This document shows positions 35,913 to 45,274 of a DNA stretch of 64,000 nt, piece after piece. A program made the translations under genes and the position numbers. Under the pieces are notes generated by a model. The model searched no databases and was not told the origin of the DNA. It worked only from the letters and a program-made list of their open reading frames with translations. Each line of letters opens with the position of its first letter. Positions within the stretch are counted from its first letter, which is position 1. Source of the stretch: Saprospiraceae bacterium. GTDB lineage: Bacteria > Bacteroidota > Bacteroidia > Chitinophagales > Saprospiraceae. The stretch lies in contig JADKKF010000007.1 of NCBI GenBank assembly GCA_016720635.1, positions 62,001-126,000 on the forward strand, in the 5' to 3' direction.

Positions 35913-35986
35913 CAATTCCTTAATATTGTGCTTTCTTATATATGTTAAATAATTATATTTATTTCTGGTATTAAAAAATCCTAATT

Positions 35987-38293
35987 ATGAAACGAATTTT
36001 ACTGTTAATGATTTTATCCATCTGTTCAAGCAATTTTTTGCTAGCGCAGGTAACTACAAGCTCGATTAGCGGGCAAATTCTTGATTTGCAAAATCAACCT
36101 CTATTTGGGGCATCCGTTGAAGCTATTCACATGCCAACGAATTCATCCTATGGTATGCTCACCGATGGAGAAGGTAATTTTTATCTTTCCAACGTAAAGT
36201 CTGGAGGTCCATACAAAATCATTGTATCTTATATTGGATACAAAACATGGGAGTATGAAGGCTTGAATCTTCGCTTGGGTGAAAATTCTGTCATCAATGC
36301 TACCCTTGCTGAAGACTCAAAGTTACTAGAAGAAGTAACAGTTATTTATGAGAAGAATGCTTTGATAAATAACCAACGTACAGGAGCATCAACTAATATT
36401 TCAAGTAAGCAATTGAGCTCACTTCCTTCTATCTCTAGAAGTATTACAGACTTTACTAGACTTTCACCTCAGTCTCAAGGTACAAGTTTTGCTGGCCGTG
36501 ATGGTAGATACAACAATCTTCAGATCGATGGCTCTAACTTCAATAATAACTTCGGACTTAGTTCCAACCCACTCCCAGGAGGTGGATCCCAACCGATTTC
36601 ACTAGATGCGATATCTGAGGTTCAGGTTAACGTTGCACCTTATGATGTAAGACAATCAAACTTCACAGGAGCGGGGATCAATGCTGTTACACGATATGGT
36701 ACCAATCAATTATCAGGCTCAGTTTATGGATATTATAGAAATCAAAATTTTAATGGACTGAAAGTGGCAGCAGACACTTTACCGACTCAGCCTGATGCAA
36801 CATCAAGAATTTTGGGTGCTAGATTAGGAGGTGCTATCATCAAAGACAAATTGTTTTTCTTTGTTAATGGAGAATTTGAAAAAAATGTTAGACCAGGTAT
36901 CACTATCATACCTAGTGATGGATCAAGAACAGGTAGTAATGTCTCAAGAACTACTTTGGCAGATATGAACTTGGTTAAGGATTACGTGACCTCTAAATAT
37001 GGTTACGACCCAGGGAGATTAGAAAATTATGCCAATGAATTTGTAACTCAGAATTACAAGGCTTTGGCGAGAATTGATTGGAACATCAGCCAGAAACACA
37101 AATTTAATTTACGATATACTCAGATGGTGGCTACGGATGACCAATTAGTCAATGGTACCAGTGCTCCCAATCCAAGATCTTCATCGAACAGGATTTCTTT
37201 GAATTCTTATGCATTTGAAAATGCTAATTATGGATTTGAAAACAGCGTAAAATCATTAGCAGCAGAATTAACTTCAGTTTTGAGATCCAATTTATCGAAT
37301 CAGGTATTGCTTACGTTCACTAATTCTCAAGACAAAAGGACTTCTAAATCATCACCTTTCCCTTTTATTGACATCAAAAAAGGTGGTGATTCCTACCTAA
37401 GTTTAGGTTATGAATTATTCTCTTGGAAAAACGATGTTGTCAACAATACGTACACCTTTACGGACAATATCACGTATAAAATGGGAAAGCATACCTTTAC
37501 AGGAGGTGTAACTTTTGATTATTTAAGTTTTGGAAATTCATTCCAACGCTATGGAACCAGTTACTATAGATATGATTCGTTGAGTCAATTCTTGAACAAT
37601 CAATTGCCTTCTACTTATGCCATAACTTATTCATTGTTACCTGGTGGAAAAGATCCATATGCAGAATTAGACTTTGGCTTAGGTGGACTTTATGTTCAAG
37701 ATGAGTTTAATTTGAATTCTAGATTGAAAATAACCCCAGGTATTAGAGTCGATTTGCCTTTCTATTTTAATGACTTATTAGCAAATGACGCTGTTTCCAA
37801 GGCTGATTTTGTAGATATAAAAGGAACCAATCCACAGAAATTGGATGTTAGTCAATGGCCAACTACAAAGCCTTTGTTTTCTCCTAGAATAGGGTTCAAC
37901 TATGATGTTAAGGGAGATAAAACTCTCCAATTGAGAGGAGGAACTGGTCTATTCACTGGTAGGGTACCTTTTGTTTGGTTTACCAATCTTCCAACCAATT
38001 CTGGTATGTTACAAAATACTGTTGAATTTGGAGTTGACAGTATCAGAAAATACAATATGTTGTTTAGTTCTAATCCAAGCCAGTACATCAATAACCTACC
38101 TCAAGTTGCAGGACAATCCCTGCCTGGATCTATAGCGGCGATTGATAAAAATTTCAAAATGCCTCAAGTTTGGAGAACAAGTATAGGACTAGATTATAAA
38201 ACAGAAAATGGCTGGATAGCCACATTTGAAGGTATTTTTACAAAGGATATCAACGCCGTAATTCAATACAACGCCAATCAAAAAAGCTGCTAA
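35987..38293 (+). CDS. Oar-like TonB-dependent receptor, N-terminal part (frameshifted gene)
   Basis: 768 residues of a large outer-membrane receptor. Signal peptide ending LLAQ; CarboxypepD_reg-like domain (ISGQILDLQNQPLFGASVEA, VSYIGYKTWEYEG, about 24-115); plug with FAGRDGRYNNLQIDGSNFNN and QVNVAPYDVRQSNFTGAGIN, wording typical of the Oar-like group; then barrel strands. It stops early at YNANQKSC. Six A at 38280-38285 lie at the break: with five A the frame joins the ORF at 38307 through KAANTTLTMNAN, giving about 1,083 residues, the usual Oar-like size. As in secDF, the continuation is in the +1 frame. Confidence 0.85.
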   Translation: MKRILLLMILSICSSNFLLAQVTTSSISGQILDLQNQPLFGASVEAIHMPTNSSYGMLTDGEGNFYLSNVKSGGPYKIIVSYIGYKTWEYEGLNLRLGENSVINATLAEDSKLLEEVTVIYEKNALINNQRTGASTNISSKQLSSLPSISRSITDFTRLSPQSQGTSFAGRDGRYNNLQIDGSNFNNNFGLSSNPLPGGGSQPISLDAISEVQVNVAPYDVRQSNFTGAGINAVTRYGTNQLSGSVYGYYRNQNFNGLKVAADTLPTQPDATSRILGARLGGAIIKDKLFFFVNGEFEKNVRPGITIIPSDGSRTGSNVSRTTLADMNLVKDYVTSKYGYDPGRLENYANEFVTQNYKALARIDWNISQKHKFNLRYTQMVATDDQLVNGTSAPNPRSSSNRISLNSYAFENANYGFENSVKSLAAELTSVLRSNLSNQVLLTFTNSQDKRTSKSSPFPFIDIKKGGDSYLSLGYELFSWKNDVVNNTYTFTDNITYKMGKHTFTGGVTFDYLSFGNSFQRYGTSYYRYDSLSQFLNNQLPSTYAITYSLLPGGKDPYAELDFGLGGLYVQDEFNLNSRLKITPGIRVDLPFYFNDLLANDAVSKADFVDIKGTNPQKLDVSQWPTTKPLFSPRIGFNYDVKGDKTLQLRGGTGLFTGRVPFVWFTNLPTNSGMLQNTVEFGVDSIRKYNMLFSSNPSQYINNLPQVAGQSLPGSIAAIDKNFKMPQVWRTSIGLDYKTENGWIATFEGIFTKDINAVIQYNANQKSC

Positions 38294-38306
38294 TACTACG
38301 CTCACT

Positions 38307-39239
38307 ATGAATGCGAACAATGGCCAAGATAAAAGGCCTATTTGGTTCGGTTCAAATTCTTTGAATAAAGTAAATTCAGGGATGTCAGAGGCGATGGTAT
38401 TGACCAATACTGACCAAGGAAGTTCTTATTTATTGACTGTAGCTTTAGCTAAAGAATTTAATTTTGGATTAAGTTTCAATTTTGCATATACTTATACCAA
38501 TGCTAAAGATTTATCTTCCAACCCTGGATCGCAAGCAGCTTCTGCTTGGTCTAATAATGCAGCAGTAAGAGGTCAAAATGATTTGGATTTGGCATGGGCA
38601 GAAGCGGTTCCTCATAGATTTATGAGTGCAGTTTCTTACAGATTCGAGTGGTTAGGTCATTTAGGTACGACGCTTTCTCTTTTCTATGATGGATCTCACC
38701 AAGGTAGATATTCATACAGATATACTTCAGACTTTAACAGAGATGGCATAAACGCTGATTTGATATATGTGCCTAGAGATGCTTCTGAAATCACATTTAC
38801 AGACATTACGGGTTCAAATCCCTTTACTGCTCAACAACAGAGTGATGCATTTTTCAATTTCATCGACCAAGACCCATATTTGAAAAATAGAAAAGGGCAA
38901 TATGCTGAAAGAAACGGCGCCTTATTGCCTTGGAGAAATAGATTCGACTTTAAGTTACTTCAAGATATCTTCAATGACTTTGGCGGTAGAAGGCACACAC
39001 TTCAGTTCTCATTGGACATCTTAAATATCGGAAATTTATTGAACTCTAATTGGGGAATCAATAAAACAAGTATTTATAATAATGGTGCAATATTGTCACC
39101 AAATGTTAATGCAACAACAGGGACAGCTACTTTCCAAATGGCGAGAGTATCTAATCGATTGCCAGCTTCTTCATTTAATAATGTCATAGGACTTTCATCA
39201 ACTTGGAGTATGCAAGTTGGTCTAAGATATAGTTTTTAA
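38307..39239 (+). CDS. Oar-like TonB-dependent receptor, C-terminal part (frameshifted gene)
   Basis: 310 residues that continue the beta-barrel of the receptor upstream. It begins MNANNGQDKRPIWFG, contains GSSYLLTVALAKEF and SFNFAYTYTNAKDL barrel strands, PHRFMSAVSYRFEW, and ends with a beta-signal strand closing in GLRYSF. It has no signal peptide of its own and cannot form a receptor alone. The ATG at 38307 is simply the first Met after the frameshift. A rho-independent terminator follows the stop. Confidence 0.82.
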   Translation: MNANNGQDKRPIWFGSNSLNKVNSGMSEAMVLTNTDQGSSYLLTVALAKEFNFGLSFNFAYTYTNAKDLSSNPGSQAASAWSNNAAVRGQNDLDLAWAEAVPHRFMSAVSYRFEWLGHLGTTLSLFYDGSHQGRYSYRYTSDFNRDGINADLIYVPRDASEITFTDITGSNPFTAQQQSDAFFNFIDQDPYLKNRKGQYAERNGALLPWRNRFDFKLLQDIFNDFGGRRHTLQFSLDILNIGNLLNSNWGINKTSIYNNGAILSPNVNATTGTATFQMARVSNRLPASSFNNVIGLSSTWSMQVGLRYSF

Positions 39240-39264
39240 TCCATAAAATCTAAATCTTTTGTTG

Positions 39265-39291
39265 ACCCCAGCTTTTCGGCTGGGGTTTTTT
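39265..39291 (+). terminator. rho-independent terminator of the Oar-like receptor gene
   Basis: ACCCCAGC pairs with GCTGGGGT around a 6-base loop, followed by six T, 26 bp after the stop. Confidence 0.88.
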
Positions 39292-39349
39292 ATTTAATAT
39301 ATAAATATTTTTATTATTTATATATCTTTACCCACTTAATCCCTAAATT

Positions 39350-40801
39350 ATGACTAAAAAATTAACGCTTATTGACGGAATTCTTCTCGTAGCTGGATCT
39401 ATGATTGGCTCTGGTATATTTATCGTAAGTGCGGATATGGGTAGAACTGTTGGTGGGCCTGGTTGGTTGTTGGTGTTGTGGTTGTTGGCGGGTGTTATGA
39501 CCATTTTAGCGGCACTCAGCTATGGTGAATTGGCGGGTATGATGCCCGAAGCGGGTGGCCAGTATGTTTATCTAAGAAGGGCATTCGGTCCCTTGTTGGG
39601 ATTTTTGTACGGCTGGACTTTGTTCCTTGTGATTCAATGTGGCACCATTGCAGCCGTTGCAGTCGCATTTGCCAAGTTTTCTTCTTATATTATCCCTAGC
39701 TTTTCTGACCAAAATATACTGCTAAAGATTGGATCACTTCATATCAGCGCAGCCCAAGTAGTTGGTATCCTTTGTATCGTATTTTTGACATATTTAAACT
39801 CTAAGGGAATCAAATACGTCCAGTTTATCATTCGATATTTTTCATCTGCAAAACTCATCGCATTATTTGGATTAATATTTTTAGGAATAATAGTTTTTCG
39901 CGATGATGTGGTTTGGTCTAGCAATTTATTCCAATTTTTTAGAACGGATCAAACTTGGGTGAAAGAAGGTGAACAATGGGTTCAAACCTCGCTGTCAACA
40001 TCTGGTTTATTGATGGCTATGGGAGTCGGGATGGTAGGCTCTCTTTTTTCATCTGAAGCATGGAATAATATCACTTTTATAGGAGGTGAAATGGACAATC
40101 CTAAAAGAAATATACCACTTAGTATGGTTTTAGGGACCGTGGTTGTGACAGCTATATATATATTAGCCAATATTTCATATCTCTCCTTGTTGCCATTTTA
40201 TGGAAATCCGGAAGGAACTGATGTTTTGCAGCGTGGAGTTCAATTTGCGACCAATGATAGGGTAGGTGTTGAAGCCGCTAAGGTTATGTTTGGAGGAGTG
40301 TCAGCACCCATTATCATGGCTATATTAATCATGGTTTCCACCTTTGCTTGCAATAATGGATTGATATTATCAGGAGCCAGAGTTTATCAAGCAATGGCGA
40401 AAAATGGACTTTTTTTTAAATCTATGATACCCAATAATACCAATGAAGTTCCTAGCAATGCACTTTGGATACAATGTATTTGGTGTTCGATATTATGCTT
40501 ATCAGGAAAGTATGGGCAACTTTTAGATTACGTGATTTTTGCAGTTTTAATATTCTACATTTTGACCATATTGGCCATTTTTAGACTAAGACGTTTAGAG
40601 CCAGACACTCCAAGACCCATCAAGGCTTGGGGATATCCTTTTATTCCTTTTTTATATATCATTTTAGCTGCCGCGATTTCTTTGGATTTATTATACATGA
40701 AACCAGAATATACTTGGCCAGGTTTGATCATTGTACTTGTAGGAATTCCAGTCTATTATTTGTTCAGAGCCAACCTCAAAACTTCTTCTGATGAAAGGTA
40801 A
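39350..40801 (+). CDS. APC-family amino acid permease
   Basis: 483-residue transporter with about 12 membrane spans. The first span motif GSMIGSGIFIVSADMGR holds the APC glycine-rich GSGIF substrate segment, followed by ALSYGELAGMMPEAGGQYVYL. The pattern resembles the LAT/SteT-like amino acid exchangers (AWNNITFIGGEMDNPKRNIP). It may import amino acids by exchange, but the substrate cannot be told. A near-consensus TAtcTTTA element lies at 39323-39330. Its last 11 bases overlap folK. Confidence 0.87.
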   Translation: MTKKLTLIDGILLVAGSMIGSGIFIVSADMGRTVGGPGWLLVLWLLAGVMTILAALSYGELAGMMPEAGGQYVYLRRAFGPLLGFLYGWTLFLVIQCGTIAAVAVAFAKFSSYIIPSFSDQNILLKIGSLHISAAQVVGILCIVFLTYLNSKGIKYVQFIIRYFSSAKLIALFGLIFLGIIVFRDDVVWSSNLFQFFRTDQTWVKEGEQWVQTSLSTSGLLMAMGVGMVGSLFSSEAWNNITFIGGEMDNPKRNIPLSMVLGTVVVTAIYILANISYLSLLPFYGNPEGTDVLQRGVQFATNDRVGVEAAKVMFGGVSAPIIMAILIMVSTFACNNGLILSGARVYQAMAKNGLFFKSMIPNNTNEVPSNALWIQCIWCSILCLSGKYGQLLDYVIFAVLIFYILTILAIFRLRRLEPDTPRPIKAWGYPFIPFLYIILAAAISLDLLYMKPEYTWPGLIIVLVGIPVYYLFRANLKTSSDER

Positions 40802-41285
40802 AAGAAAAATTGTTTTGTCCTTAGGTTCTAATATTGAGCCCATGCAAGGAAATATCGAGATGGCTATCCAATTATTAGAAAAGCAAGTGGATTCGGTTAT
40901 TCAGAAATCTTCATTTTATCAAAGTGAAGCTTGGGGCGATGGCGAATTGGACGATTTTGTAAATATTGTAATAGCTTTTGACACTGGTTTTTCAACAGAA
41001 AAACTTATAGAAGTATGTCAAAATATCGAATTGGAGCTTGGCAGAAAAAGAACATCAGCAGTATCTAATAGAACCATCGATATTGACATCTTATTTATTG
41101 ATGACGAAGTAATAGATACTAGTACATTGCAAGTACCACATCCTAGAATGCATCTTAGAAATTTTGTTTTAATCCCATGTATGGAAATTATGGGAGATTT
41201 TGTCCATCCTACTTTGAATAAAAACATTGAAGAGTTATATTTGGAGTGCAAAGATGACAAAGAAGTAATCTTAATGGAAAAATGA
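40791..41285 (+). CDS. folK: 2-amino-4-hydroxy-6-hydroxymethyldihydropteridine pyrophosphokinase
   Basis: 164-residue HPPK that transfers pyrophosphate from ATP in folate synthesis. LSLGSNIEPMQGNI (residues 8-21), a YQSEAWGDGELDDFVNIV substrate loop, the DIDILFIDDEVI metal-binding Asp pair and VPHPRMHLRNFVLIPCMEI are all present. It starts inside the permease gene (11-base overlap) and its stop overlaps the next ATG (ATGA), so it is coupled to the deoxynucleoside kinase, an order common in Bacteroidota. Confidence 0.94.
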   Translation: MKGKRKIVLSLGSNIEPMQGNIEMAIQLLEKQVDSVIQKSSFYQSEAWGDGELDDFVNIVIAFDTGFSTEKLIEVCQNIELELGRKRTSAVSNRTIDIDILFIDDEVIDTSTLQVPHPRMHLRNFVLIPCMEIMGDFVHPTLNKNIEELYLECKDDKEVILMEK

Positions 41286-41932
41286 TGACCGGACAGTTCC
41301 CATACCAATATATCAGCATCGAAGGAAATATTGGGTCAGGCAAAACCAGCCTATCCAAAAAATTGAATGCTACCATGCCATCCAAATTGATTTTAGAACA
41401 ATTTGCTGACAATCCGTTCCTTCCTTTTTTCTATCAAGATCCTGAGCGATATGCATTTCCTGTTGAAATATTTTTTATGACAGAAAGGCAAAAGCAATTG
41501 CAAAATCAACTGATCAACAGAGATCTTTTTTTGGATTTGAGCATTGCCGATTATTTTTTTCCTAAAACGCTTATTTTCGCAAAAAACAACCTAAATCAAG
41601 AAGAATACAAGCTGTTCCACAAACTTTTCCATATTCTGCAGTCCAATATGCCCAACCCTGACCTTTTGATTTATATTCACAGAAGCCCTGATAAGCTCTT
41701 ACAAAACATACGCAAGCGTGGACGATCATACGAGCAGGGTATAGACAAATCTTACTTAAAAAGTATCCAAGACTCTTATTTCGATTTCTTTTCAATCGAA
41801 TCAGATTTCCCAGTCCTGATAGTCGAAGCGGAAGAATTAGATTTTTTGGACAATGACAGACACTATCAAGAAATTATTAATCTCTTTACTAAAAAATTTA
41901 ATCCAGGAGTAACTTATATCAGCATATTATAA
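41282..41932 (+). CDS. deoxynucleoside kinase
   Basis: 216-residue dNK-family kinase that phosphorylates deoxynucleosides in salvage. The P-loop reads ISIEGNIGSGKTSLSKKL near residue 12-29; DLFLDLSIADYFFPKT is a divergent form of the DRS substrate segment; IRKRGRSYEQGID is the arginine-rich lid; and a tyrosine-rich C-terminal half follows. Deoxyadenosine, deoxyguanosine or deoxycytidine could be the substrate. It begins at ATG 41282 in an ATGA overlap with folK, and its stop abuts that of the convergent M1 peptidase gene with no spacer. Confidence 0.88.
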   Translation: MMTGQFPYQYISIEGNIGSGKTSLSKKLNATMPSKLILEQFADNPFLPFFYQDPERYAFPVEIFFMTERQKQLQNQLINRDLFLDLSIADYFFPKTLIFAKNNLNQEEYKLFHKLFHILQSNMPNPDLLIYIHRSPDKLLQNIRKRGRSYEQGIDKSYLKSIQDSYFDFFSIESDFPVLIVEAEELDFLDNDRHYQEIINLFTKKFNPGVTYISIL

Positions 41933-44188
41933 TTACTCCTGCTTTATAATTTCCTCAGCTCCAATTATTCTATCTTTTTTAAGAATTATCAAATGGTATT
42001 TGCCATTTGATATATTACTTAAATCCAGTTTGGTCTTGGGCTCTAGCCCTTTTCCTTCCATAACCAATTTTCCAAGTAAATCATAAATCTGATACTGGAA
42101 ATTGATACCATCTTGCATAGTGCTTTGGATGTTTACCGACTTATAACAAGGATTTGGATAGACAAATATTTTTTCTTCTAGGATTTGACTGTTAGAGATG
42201 TTTAAAATCTTTGAATACGTGTATCGTGAAGCATTGATTTCTTTCCATTTTAGTCTATAGTAAGTTACGGAAGACGTGACCTTTTCATCGAGGTAAGATA
42301 GTTTATTCTCAGCGGATTGGATAAGGTAAAATGTTTCAATTTCTTCAAAATTTAAGCCATCCTTACTTTTTTCAAGATATACTTTATTCATTTCTGAGTC
42401 GGTATTTCTCATGACGATTTCCAAATGATTGTCTTTTGCGATTGATTTTCCTGAAAATTTTATGAGGGTGATCGGTAATGTTGTCGCAGATTGGATTATT
42501 TGCAATCCAGCTCGAGCATTCAAAACATTCCTGTCGGGATCAAATTCCAAGGATAAAACATCAAATGGCATTGAAAAATAAAATATTTGATCATTAGAGG
42601 TATTTTCAAAAATCAAATCTTCAACAGCCAGCCCACCGATACTTTGTGCTCTAAGGTGTAATTTCATATCAAAGAAAGGAACAGAAGCATGAGAAGTTAT
42701 TTGGTTTACTTTAACTTGTAAAACCTTCGTTGTCGGATCTTGATACCACGTAAAGGTGTAGGTAGGGTGACCTTCCCCATACACGTAGTCATTGAAATAT
42801 TCGGTCAGTGAAGTACCTGAGGCAGCTTCAAAGTATTGTTTGAGTTGAGGCGTTTTAGCATATTTATAAGCAATCGAAGCGTCATTCAGATAATTGTTGA
42901 TGGCAGAAAAAAATGCAGCATCTCCGATTTTCCAACGAATCATGTGCAGTGCATATGCACCTTTGTTGTAGGTCAATCTTGAGTTAAACACCCGGCTCGT
43001 GTTCAATGTATCAGTTGCTGGCACATAGACGGAACCGTTTGTAAGCGATGCAATATTGTTGTTCACATTGTTCTTCCAATCCCACCAGCTGCTTTGTATT
43101 CCTTGTTCGTAGGTTAATGCTGTGAGATAGGAAGCGAATCCTTCATTTAACCATATGTCCTGCCATGAGCCACAGGTTACTTTGTCTCCAAACCATTGAT
43201 GTGCCAATTCGTGTGTTAACAACCCAAGTGACGCACTCCCTACAAAACTATTGGTTTGGTGTTCCATACCACCTCCAAATCCGCATTGAGTATGACCGTA
43301 TTTTTCAGATAAAAATGGGTAATTTCCAAACGTATTGCTGAAATATTGCATAACAGGATGTAACAAGGAAGTATTCGATTTAAAAGTAACCGAATCTTCG
43401 GGATACACATAATTTTCAGTGGTTAGATTTTGACCCGCTATAATGGTATTATCCTCGTAAAAAGCATAATTCGTGGCAGCAAAAGCCACTAAATAAGCTG
43501 CGATGGGATAATTATGCACATAAGTATAGGTCTCAAGACCTCCATTTATGGCTACTGACTCTAAAATTCCGTTACTTGCAACTTTGTTGGGCGATGGAAC
43601 AGTAACTTCAATTCTGATAGAATCGATTTTATCGTTTAAATTATGTTTGCACGGCCACCAATCTTTTGCCCCATATGGTTCTGAAAGTGTCCAGATAATA
43701 CCAGCGGCTGGCGATCCGTGTGTAGTTTGAGCGAATGAACCAAATCCCGAAGTGGGAGGTACTCCGCTATAAGTGACGGAGATGGATTCATTCGTGCCTG
43801 AAGCAAGCGTGGTTTGAAGGTCAGCCACTAAAAGATTATTTGAGTGGGTAAAAGGAACTGAGTTTCCTCTGAATTCAATAGTGCTAACCGAGAGGTCATT
43901 ATGCAAATCAAATTCGATGCTGCTCATGATGGTCTTAGCAACAAAATTTGTTTTTATCTGCCCTGAAATAAATCGAATATTGGGATCAATTTGCCATTTG
44001 CAATGATGGAATACAATATCTGCGTTGTCAGTAGCACCACTCGTGATAGTCCTAAATTCAGGATGGTAATTCACTAGTAACTTTGCTTTGTTGCAATGTG
44101 CTTCGTCCTGCGCGTATAATCCACATAAAGTGAGATTGAAAATAAATAGAGAAATAATTACCTTCACATTTTTTGTTGAGAAAACCAT
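41933..44188 (-). CDS. M1-family zinc aminopeptidase with T9SS sorting domain
   Basis: 751-residue secreted peptidase. Signal peptide ends LYAQ. The M1 domain (about 50-530) has the exopeptidase motif CGFGGGMEHQTN (divergent from GAMEN) and the zinc site HELAHQWFGD (His326, His330) with Glu349 18 residues later in LNEGFASYL. The C-terminal part holds a short beta domain and a T9SS type A sorting domain (VYPNPCYKSVNI; YQIYDLLGKLVM; SNGKYHLIILK). It is expected to cross the outer membrane by T9SS and cleave peptides at the surface. A single gene, 173 bp from the divergent propeller gene. Confidence 0.9.
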   Translation of the reverse strand: MVFSTKNVKVIISLFIFNLTLCGLYAQDEAHCNKAKLLVNYHPEFRTITSGATDNADIVFHHCKWQIDPNIRFISGQIKTNFVAKTIMSSIEFDLHNDLSVSTIEFRGNSVPFTHSNNLLVADLQTTLASGTNESISVTYSGVPPTSGFGSFAQTTHGSPAAGIIWTLSEPYGAKDWWPCKHNLNDKIDSIRIEVTVPSPNKVASNGILESVAINGGLETYTYVHNYPIAAYLVAFAATNYAFYEDNTIIAGQNLTTENYVYPEDSVTFKSNTSLLHPVMQYFSNTFGNYPFLSEKYGHTQCGFGGGMEHQTNSFVGSASLGLLTHELAHQWFGDKVTCGSWQDIWLNEGFASYLTALTYEQGIQSSWWDWKNNVNNNIASLTNGSVYVPATDTLNTSRVFNSRLTYNKGAYALHMIRWKIGDAAFFSAINNYLNDASIAYKYAKTPQLKQYFEAASGTSLTEYFNDYVYGEGHPTYTFTWYQDPTTKVLQVKVNQITSHASVPFFDMKLHLRAQSIGGLAVEDLIFENTSNDQIFYFSMPFDVLSLEFDPDRNVLNARAGLQIIQSATTLPITLIKFSGKSIAKDNHLEIVMRNTDSEMNKVYLEKSKDGLNFEEIETFYLIQSAENKLSYLDEKVTSSVTYYRLKWKEINASRYTYSKILNISNSQILEEKIFVYPNPCYKSVNIQSTMQDGINFQYQIYDLLGKLVMEGKGLEPKTKLDLSNISNGKYHLIILKKDRIIGAEEIIKQE

Positions 44189-44361
44189 ATCGGTAGCAAT
44201 TTATTTTTAGTAATATGACGAACTTTTATCTATTAAAAACGTTTTAAAAGCGAAAATTGAACTAATTTACGTATATTATTTTTATTACATTTAATAATTT
44301 ACCAAATTTAATGAATTTTTGGTAATTTATTTTTGTTTTTTTAGATTTAACATATTTATCA

Positions 44362-45222
44362 ATGATAAGATTTATAATAATCTTTTTATTTATATTCTCA
44401 TCTTACTTTTCAATTGCTCAGATTCAAGAAATTGTTGGTTTTGAGATGCCTGAAAGCATAGTTATGGGCCGCAGGTATATGTACGTGTCGAATGTCGGCA
44501 AAGCTCCTATTCCTCCAGCAGGTACCACAGATGGTTATATCACCAAGTTGGACAAAAATGGTAAACTGTTAAAGCAAAAATTTATTGATAAACTTAAAGC
44601 GCCCAAAGGTATGGCTGTGCAAGGTGACAATTTATTAGTTGCTGATGTCGATCATTTGTTAGGTTTTGATTTGGCTACAGGAAAGAAAACCTTGGATATT
44701 GGATTTGAAGGACAAACTAATTTTCTCAACGATGTCGCCGTGAAAAACGATTCCATCATATTTTTATCTTCCACAGATACAGGTCTTGTATATCAGGTAA
44801 ATACGAAAAGAAAAACCTCAACCGCTTTAGACATAGAGAAAATCAAAGGACCTAATGGTTTGGTATATGATAAAGCTCGTAACATCTTGTATGTCAATGG
44901 CTTTGGTGAAGGTGATAAACCAAATGGACAATTGGGTAAAATTAGTTTTATTAAGAATAAGGCAGCTTACACCGTTTTGCATGAAGATAAAGGACATATG
45001 GATGGGCTTGCTTTGATAGGCAATACCCTCCTATATACCGATTGGATCAAAATGGAAAAGGCTGGAGTTTTGAAAAAATATAATATCCATAACAATACCT
45101 TCAATACTATTTTTATGAAGGAAAAACTAGGCGGACCCGCGGACTTTCTGTACGATTTTAGCACCAAGCGCATCATCGTACCCTTGATGTTGGAGAACAA
45201 GATAATCATTATAAAATTATAA
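44362..45222 (+). CDS. exported SMP-30/NHL-like beta-propeller protein
   Basis: 286 residues with a signal peptide ending FSIAQ. The rest is a six-bladed-propeller pattern of the SMP-30/gluconolactonase or NHL kind: repeated units of about 40 residues with GMAVQGDNLLVADV, NDVAVKNDSIIFLSS, GPNGLVYDKARNILYVNG, and DGLALIGNTLLYTDW. The exact metal residues of true gluconolactonases cannot be confirmed. Such proteins may be lactonases or simply binding propellers. Function unknown; probably periplasmic. It precedes mdh by 52 bp, but the two need not share a role. Confidence 0.72.
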   Translation: MIRFIIIFLFIFSSYFSIAQIQEIVGFEMPESIVMGRRYMYVSNVGKAPIPPAGTTDGYITKLDKNGKLLKQKFIDKLKAPKGMAVQGDNLLVADVDHLLGFDLATGKKTLDIGFEGQTNFLNDVAVKNDSIIFLSSTDTGLVYQVNTKRKTSTALDIEKIKGPNGLVYDKARNILYVNGFGEGDKPNGQLGKISFIKNKAAYTVLHEDKGHMDGLALIGNTLLYTDWIKMEKAGVLKKYNIHNNTFNTIFMKEKLGGPADFLYDFSTKRIIVPLMLENKIIIIKL

Positions 45223-45274
45223 TCTACTTTTAAAAAAAAATTATTAAATCCATTTAATTATAAAATTATTTTAG

